DNA from: Pseudomonadota bacterium
Lineage (GTDB): Bacteria; Pseudomonadota; Alphaproteobacteria; Rhizobiales; Devosiaceae
DNA: 7,675 bases
Direction of reading: 5' to 3'
NCBI GenBank assembly: GCA_023433985.1
Contig: JAEYTN010000306.1
Span: 1-7,675, forward strand
This document shows positions 5,294 through 7,675 of this stretch, piece after piece. The notes below the pieces were generated by a model. The model was not told where the DNA came from, ran no database searches, and saw only the letters and a list, made by a program, of their open reading frames with translations. Position 1 is the stretch's first letter. Every line of letters begins with the position of its first letter. A program made the position numbers and the translations under genes.

Positions 5294-6163
5294 ATGGGCG
5301 TCACACCCATTTCCGTCCCGCAGCCGCTCGCCTACGCCATCGACACGGCGGGCGACAAATCGGACGTCGACTTCGACTACCTCCTCCAGACCGCCATCCG
5401 CGAGTCGAGCCTGAACCCGACGGCAAAGGCCGGCACATCGAGCGCCACCGGCCTGTTCCAGTTCCTCGATTCCACCTGGCTTATGGTGATGAAGCAGGAG
5501 GGCCCGCGTCTCGGCTATGGGCGTTACGCCGACGCTATCAAGATCGACAAGGACGGGGACTACTTCATCGCCGACAAGAAGTTGAAGGCGGAAGTTCTCA
5601 AGCTGCGTGAAGACCCGCAGGTCGCCGCCGACCTCGCCGCCGCCTACACCAAGTCGAACGGCGACTACCTCTATGGCCGCTTCGGCCGCGTCCCGAGCCC
5701 CGGCGAGCTCTACATCGCTCATTTCCTCGGGGCCAATGGCGCCGCGAAGTTCTTCGACGCCGGCCTCGCCGACCCCAACCAGAGCGCCGCCGCGATCTTC
5801 CCCCGGCAGGCAAAGGCGAACAGGACCATCTTCTACCACGAAGGCCAGGCGCGCTCGATCAAGCAGGTCTACCAGCTGCTGGTATCCAAGCACGACGGTG
5901 CGCCTCCGCCGGTGGATGTGAACTTCTCCGCCCAGCAACTCGCCACCGGAAAATCCGCCGAGGGTCAGGGCAAGTGGCCGGACGCCACCCCGCTGCCGTC
6001 GCGCTTCGGGCCGGACGACATGAGCTTCACCGCGCTCTTCTCCAATGAAGGGCAAGTCCAGGGCCGCACCCTGATCAGCCCGGCGGAGGAAGCGCAGGGC
6101 GCGGCGCTTTTCACCCAACTCTACGGACAGGGCCAGGCGGTCCCGGTGGTTGACGGCGAGTAA
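5294..6163 (+). CDS. Lytic-transglycosylase-like protein without signal peptide
   Basis: The 289-residue protein has a lysozyme-like transglycosylase core. The probable catalytic glutamate is E37 in AIRESSLNP (34-42). It is followed by the Gly-rich ATGLFQFLDSTW segment (51-62), the usual SLT-fold order. GELYIAHFLGANGAAKFFD (137-155) matches the downstream helix of this fold. Residues 205-289 are polar, probably disordered, with no recognised domain. Such enzymes cut the glycan strands of peptidoglycan. The N-terminus (MGVTPISVPQPLAYAIDTAG) is neither basic nor strongly hydrophobic, so no Sec or Tat signal is visible. Export through a flagellar or other dedicated machine, as proposed for some flagellar muramidases, is possible but unproven. 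ATG 5294 is the only start seen, and its Shine-Dalgarno sequence is weak. Tandem CtrA-like boxes upstream suggest cell-cycle or motility control. The DUF2336 gene follows after 70 bp. Confidence 0.85.
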   Translation: MGVTPISVPQPLAYAIDTAGDKSDVDFDYLLQTAIRESSLNPTAKAGTSSATGLFQFLDSTWLMVMKQEGPRLGYGRYADAIKIDKDGDYFIADKKLKAEVLKLREDPQVAADLAAAYTKSNGDYLYGRFGRVPSPGELYIAHFLGANGAAKFFDAGLADPNQSAAAIFPRQAKANRTIFYHEGQARSIKQVYQLLVSKHDGAPPPVDVNFSAQQLATGKSAEGQGKWPDATPLPSRFGPDDMSFTALFSNEGQVQGRTLISPAEEAQGAALFTQLYGQGQAVPVVDGE

Positions 6164-6173
6164 AACCCTATGG

Positions 6174-6190
6174 TGAACCGTTCCTTAAGC
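6174..6190 (+). promoter_or_regulatory. Weaker CtrA-like box before the DUF2336 gene
   Basis: TGAACCGTTCCTTAAGC is TGAA-N7-TTAA, one base off the CtrA core, and keeps the CC after the first half-site. It starts 11 bp after the transglycosylase stop and ends 43 bp before the DUF2336 start codon. The similarity to the stronger boxes at 5229 and 5261 is what makes it worth recording. Alone it would be marginal. Confidence 0.35.
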
Positions 6191-6233
6191 CTTGCCGGCT
6201 AACGTCATTTTTGACGGTCTGCCGGAGAGTTGG

Positions 6234-7448
6234 ATGGTTGCGTACCAGGATTTCGTCGCCCTCAGCCAGTCCCGCGACAGCGAGGAGCGAGGCCGGGCGG
6301 CGCACATCGCGGCCATGGCCTATCTCGGCCACAGCGGTCCCGCCGACGAGCACGCCGCGCTCTATGCCGCGCTGATCGGCTTCCTTGACGATCCCTCCGT
6401 CCGCGTTCGCGGTGCGCTGGCCTACGGCCTGCTGCACGCTGCCGAGGCCCCGCGACCGATCCTCCTCGCCCTGCTGCAGGACAGCCCCGTCATCGCCCGC
6501 GCCGTGGCGCAGTATTCCCCGGCGCTGGTCGATGCCGACTTGATGATGGTCATCCGCACCGCCGACGACGCGATGCTGCTCGCCATCGCCCAGCGCGAAC
6601 GCCTGTCGGCTCGCGTAACCGAGGCGTTGGTGACAGCCGGGGGCAGGGCGCTGGTGCTGAAGCTTCTCGCCCGCGAGGACCTCGCCATCCCCACTGGCCT
6701 TCTGGCCCGCCTCGCATCCGAGCACGGGGCTGAAGACCCGGAGGTCCGCGGGCACCTGCTCGCTCGCGACGACCTGCCCGCCGCCTCTCGACTGCTGCTC
6801 GTGCAGGCCGTCGCCGCCGCCCTGCGGGGCGTACGCATCGTCGCCGGTGCTGTCGCGCCGCAACGTCTCGACCGCCTCCTGCGCGACGCCACCGATACCG
6901 CGCTCACCGGCATCGGCGAGGCCGAAGCCGCCGCCGGTCGCGTGCCCTACACAGCCGATATGGTCGAATCCGACAAGGTTTCCACCCGCGTGCTGCTCCA
7001 CGCCATCGTGCAGGGCCACGTGCTGTTCTTTGCCGATTGCATCGCCGAGCTGGCCGAAACCCCGCGCGACAAGGTCTTCACCTTGCTCGAACACGGCAGC
7101 CGCGCCGCGCTTAACGCGCTGTTCGTGCGCTGCGGCCTAACTCCGGCGGTTCGCAACATGCTGGCCCGGCTAATCGCGCACGCCCGGGCCGCCGACTTGG
7201 CCGACGACCTCGCGGCCCGCCACTTCGTCGTCACCGCGCTCACCGAAGAGCTGATCGCCGACCACAGCGGCAACATCCCGCCCGAACTCGAGGAGGCCTT
7301 CACCTACCTCAGCGAGCAGAATGTCATCCTCGCCCGCCGCGCCGCCCGCGGCGTCATGTCGGTCTTCGCCGCGACCCCCAGCGGCAGCGGCCTCGCGCTG
7401 CCCGAGCCCTATGCGGGTGAACCGATCCTGGCGTTGCCGGCCGCCTAG
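6234..7448 (+). CDS. DUF2336 family protein, HEAT-like helical repeats
   Basis: This 404-residue protein matches the DUF2336 family, common in alphaproteobacteria and of unknown function. The first 190 residues are alpha-helical, HEAT-like units: [12 protein letters not shown] (20-31), [19 protein letters not shown] (51-69), [17 protein letters not shown] (80-96), and later [17 protein letters not shown] (176-192). The family's second half shows [26 protein letters not shown] (249-274) and the [13 protein letters not shown] block (290-302). There is no signal peptide or membrane segment, so it is cytoplasmic and probably a protein-interaction scaffold. I chose ATG 6234 because GGAG lies 6 nt before it; an in-frame TTG at 6192 has no such site. 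It lies 70 bp after the transglycosylase gene and may share its transcript or use the nearby CtrA-like box. Its stop overlaps the nadK stop on the other strand. Confidence 0.87.
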   Translation: MVAYQDFVALSQSRDSEERGRAAHIAAMAYLGHSGPADEHAALYAALIGFLDDPSVRVRGALAYGLLHAAEAPRPILLALLQDSPVIARAVAQYSPALVDADLMMVIRTADDAMLLAIAQRERLSARVTEALVTAGGRALVLKLLAREDLAIPTGLLARLASEHGAEDPEVRGHLLARDDLPAASRLLLVQAVAAALRGVRIVAGAVAPQRLDRLLRDATDTALTGIGEAEAAAGRVPYTADMVESDKVSTRVLLHAIVQGHVLFFADCIAELAETPRDKVFTLLEHGSRAALNALFVRCGLTPAVRNMLARLIAHARAADLADDLAARHFVVTALTEELIADHSGNIPPELEEAFTYLSEQNVILARRAARGVMSVFAATPSGSGLALPEPYAGEPILALPAA

Positions 7449-7675
7449 TACCGGAACTGTTCGCTCAGCACCCGCTCCTCGAGCCCGGTGCCCGGGTTGA
7501 ACAGCAGGTTCACCCACTTCGACCGGATCTCGCGCACCGTCACCTCGAGAACGCGCTGAAACTCCACATTGTCCGCCACGGCGCTGACCGGCCGCTTCTC
7601 GGCCTCTCGAGTGCGGAACGTCACCACCGCGCGGTTGGGCAGGATCGCCCCGCGCCAGCGCCGCGGCCGGAACGG
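7445..7675 (-). CDS. nadK: NAD kinase, C-terminal fragment (5' end beyond the window)
   Basis: The reverse strand is open from the right edge to a TAG at 7447-7445, giving 76 C-terminal residues. The segment [13 protein letters not shown] followed by [14 protein letters not shown] and VLEVTVREI is typical of the end of alphaproteobacterial NAD kinases, where the ordered beta-sandwich domain closes over the nucleotide. NAD kinase phosphorylates NAD with ATP (or polyphosphate in some species) to make NADP in the cytoplasm. The catalytic GGDG and NE-D motifs lie outside the window, so the assignment rests on the C-terminal block only. A GTG at 7627 is internal and not a start, since the frame continues upstream. 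The gene converges on the DUF2336 gene, and the two stop codons share the bases CTAG, which leaves no intergenic room for a terminator. Confidence 0.82.
   Translation of the reverse strand, partial: PFRPRRWRGAILPNRAVVTFRTREAEKRPVSAVADNVEFQRVLEVTVREIRSKWVNLLFNPGTGLEERVLSEQFRY

Noticed and set aside
5261..6118. Minus-strand open frame opposite the transglycosylase gene
   Set aside because: The plus-strand frame carries the transglycosylase motifs, and this one is its antisense shadow.
6203..6216. CGTCA-TTTT-TGACG hairpin in the DUF2336 leader
   Set aside because: The 5-bp stem with a 4-nt loop is short enough to arise by chance, and it does not cover the ribosome binding site.
6168..7094. Minus-strand open frame of 308 codons opposite the DUF2336 gene
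   Set aside because: It has a Gly/His-rich shadow composition, while the plus strand matches a known family.

Overview
The window is GC-rich bacterial DNA with densely packed genes. The protein families (a YdjA-type nitroreductase, a DUF2336 protein and an alphaproteobacterial-style NAD kinase C-terminus) and several TTAA-N7-TTAA motifs typical of the cell-cycle regulator CtrA point to an alphaproteobacterium, probably Hyphomicrobiales. A Devosia-like genome would fit, but the genus is a guess. I see no RNA genes, CRISPR arrays, insertion sequences or phage genes.

Left part (1-3448, all on the minus strand, read right to left): an ECF42-type sigma factor module. It has two tandem DGPF/YCII-like small proteins (3355-2945 and 2922-2500), then a 423-residue ECF sigma factor with a long TPR-like C-terminal extension (2443-1172), then a multi-PAS sensor protein cut by the window edge (1076-1). 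A TGTCGA-N17-CGTC motif, which matches the ECF42 promoter as I recall it from the literature, lies about 65 nt before the first DGPF gene. This suggests the sigma factor drives its own operon. The sigma start codon has no Shine-Dalgarno sequence and sits one base after a 10-bp hairpin.

Middle (3493-5169): a secreted Ala/Pro-rich protein with three repeats of a beta-rich domain (minus strand, GTG start) is divergent from a YdjA-like nitroreductase (plus strand).

Right part (5170-7675): a short regulatory region holds a GC-rich hairpin, a 10-bp inverted repeat and two tandem CtrA-like boxes. It precedes a lytic-transglycosylase-like protein without a signal peptide. A third, weaker CtrA-like box precedes a HEAT-like DUF2336 protein. 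This gene converges on the 3' end of nadK, and the two share a CTAG as overlapping stop codons.

The most interesting items are the apparently complete ECF42 circuit (target promoter, DGPF pair, sigma with occluded start, PAS neighbour) and the probable cell-cycle control of a signal-less muralytic enzyme and DUF2336 pair.
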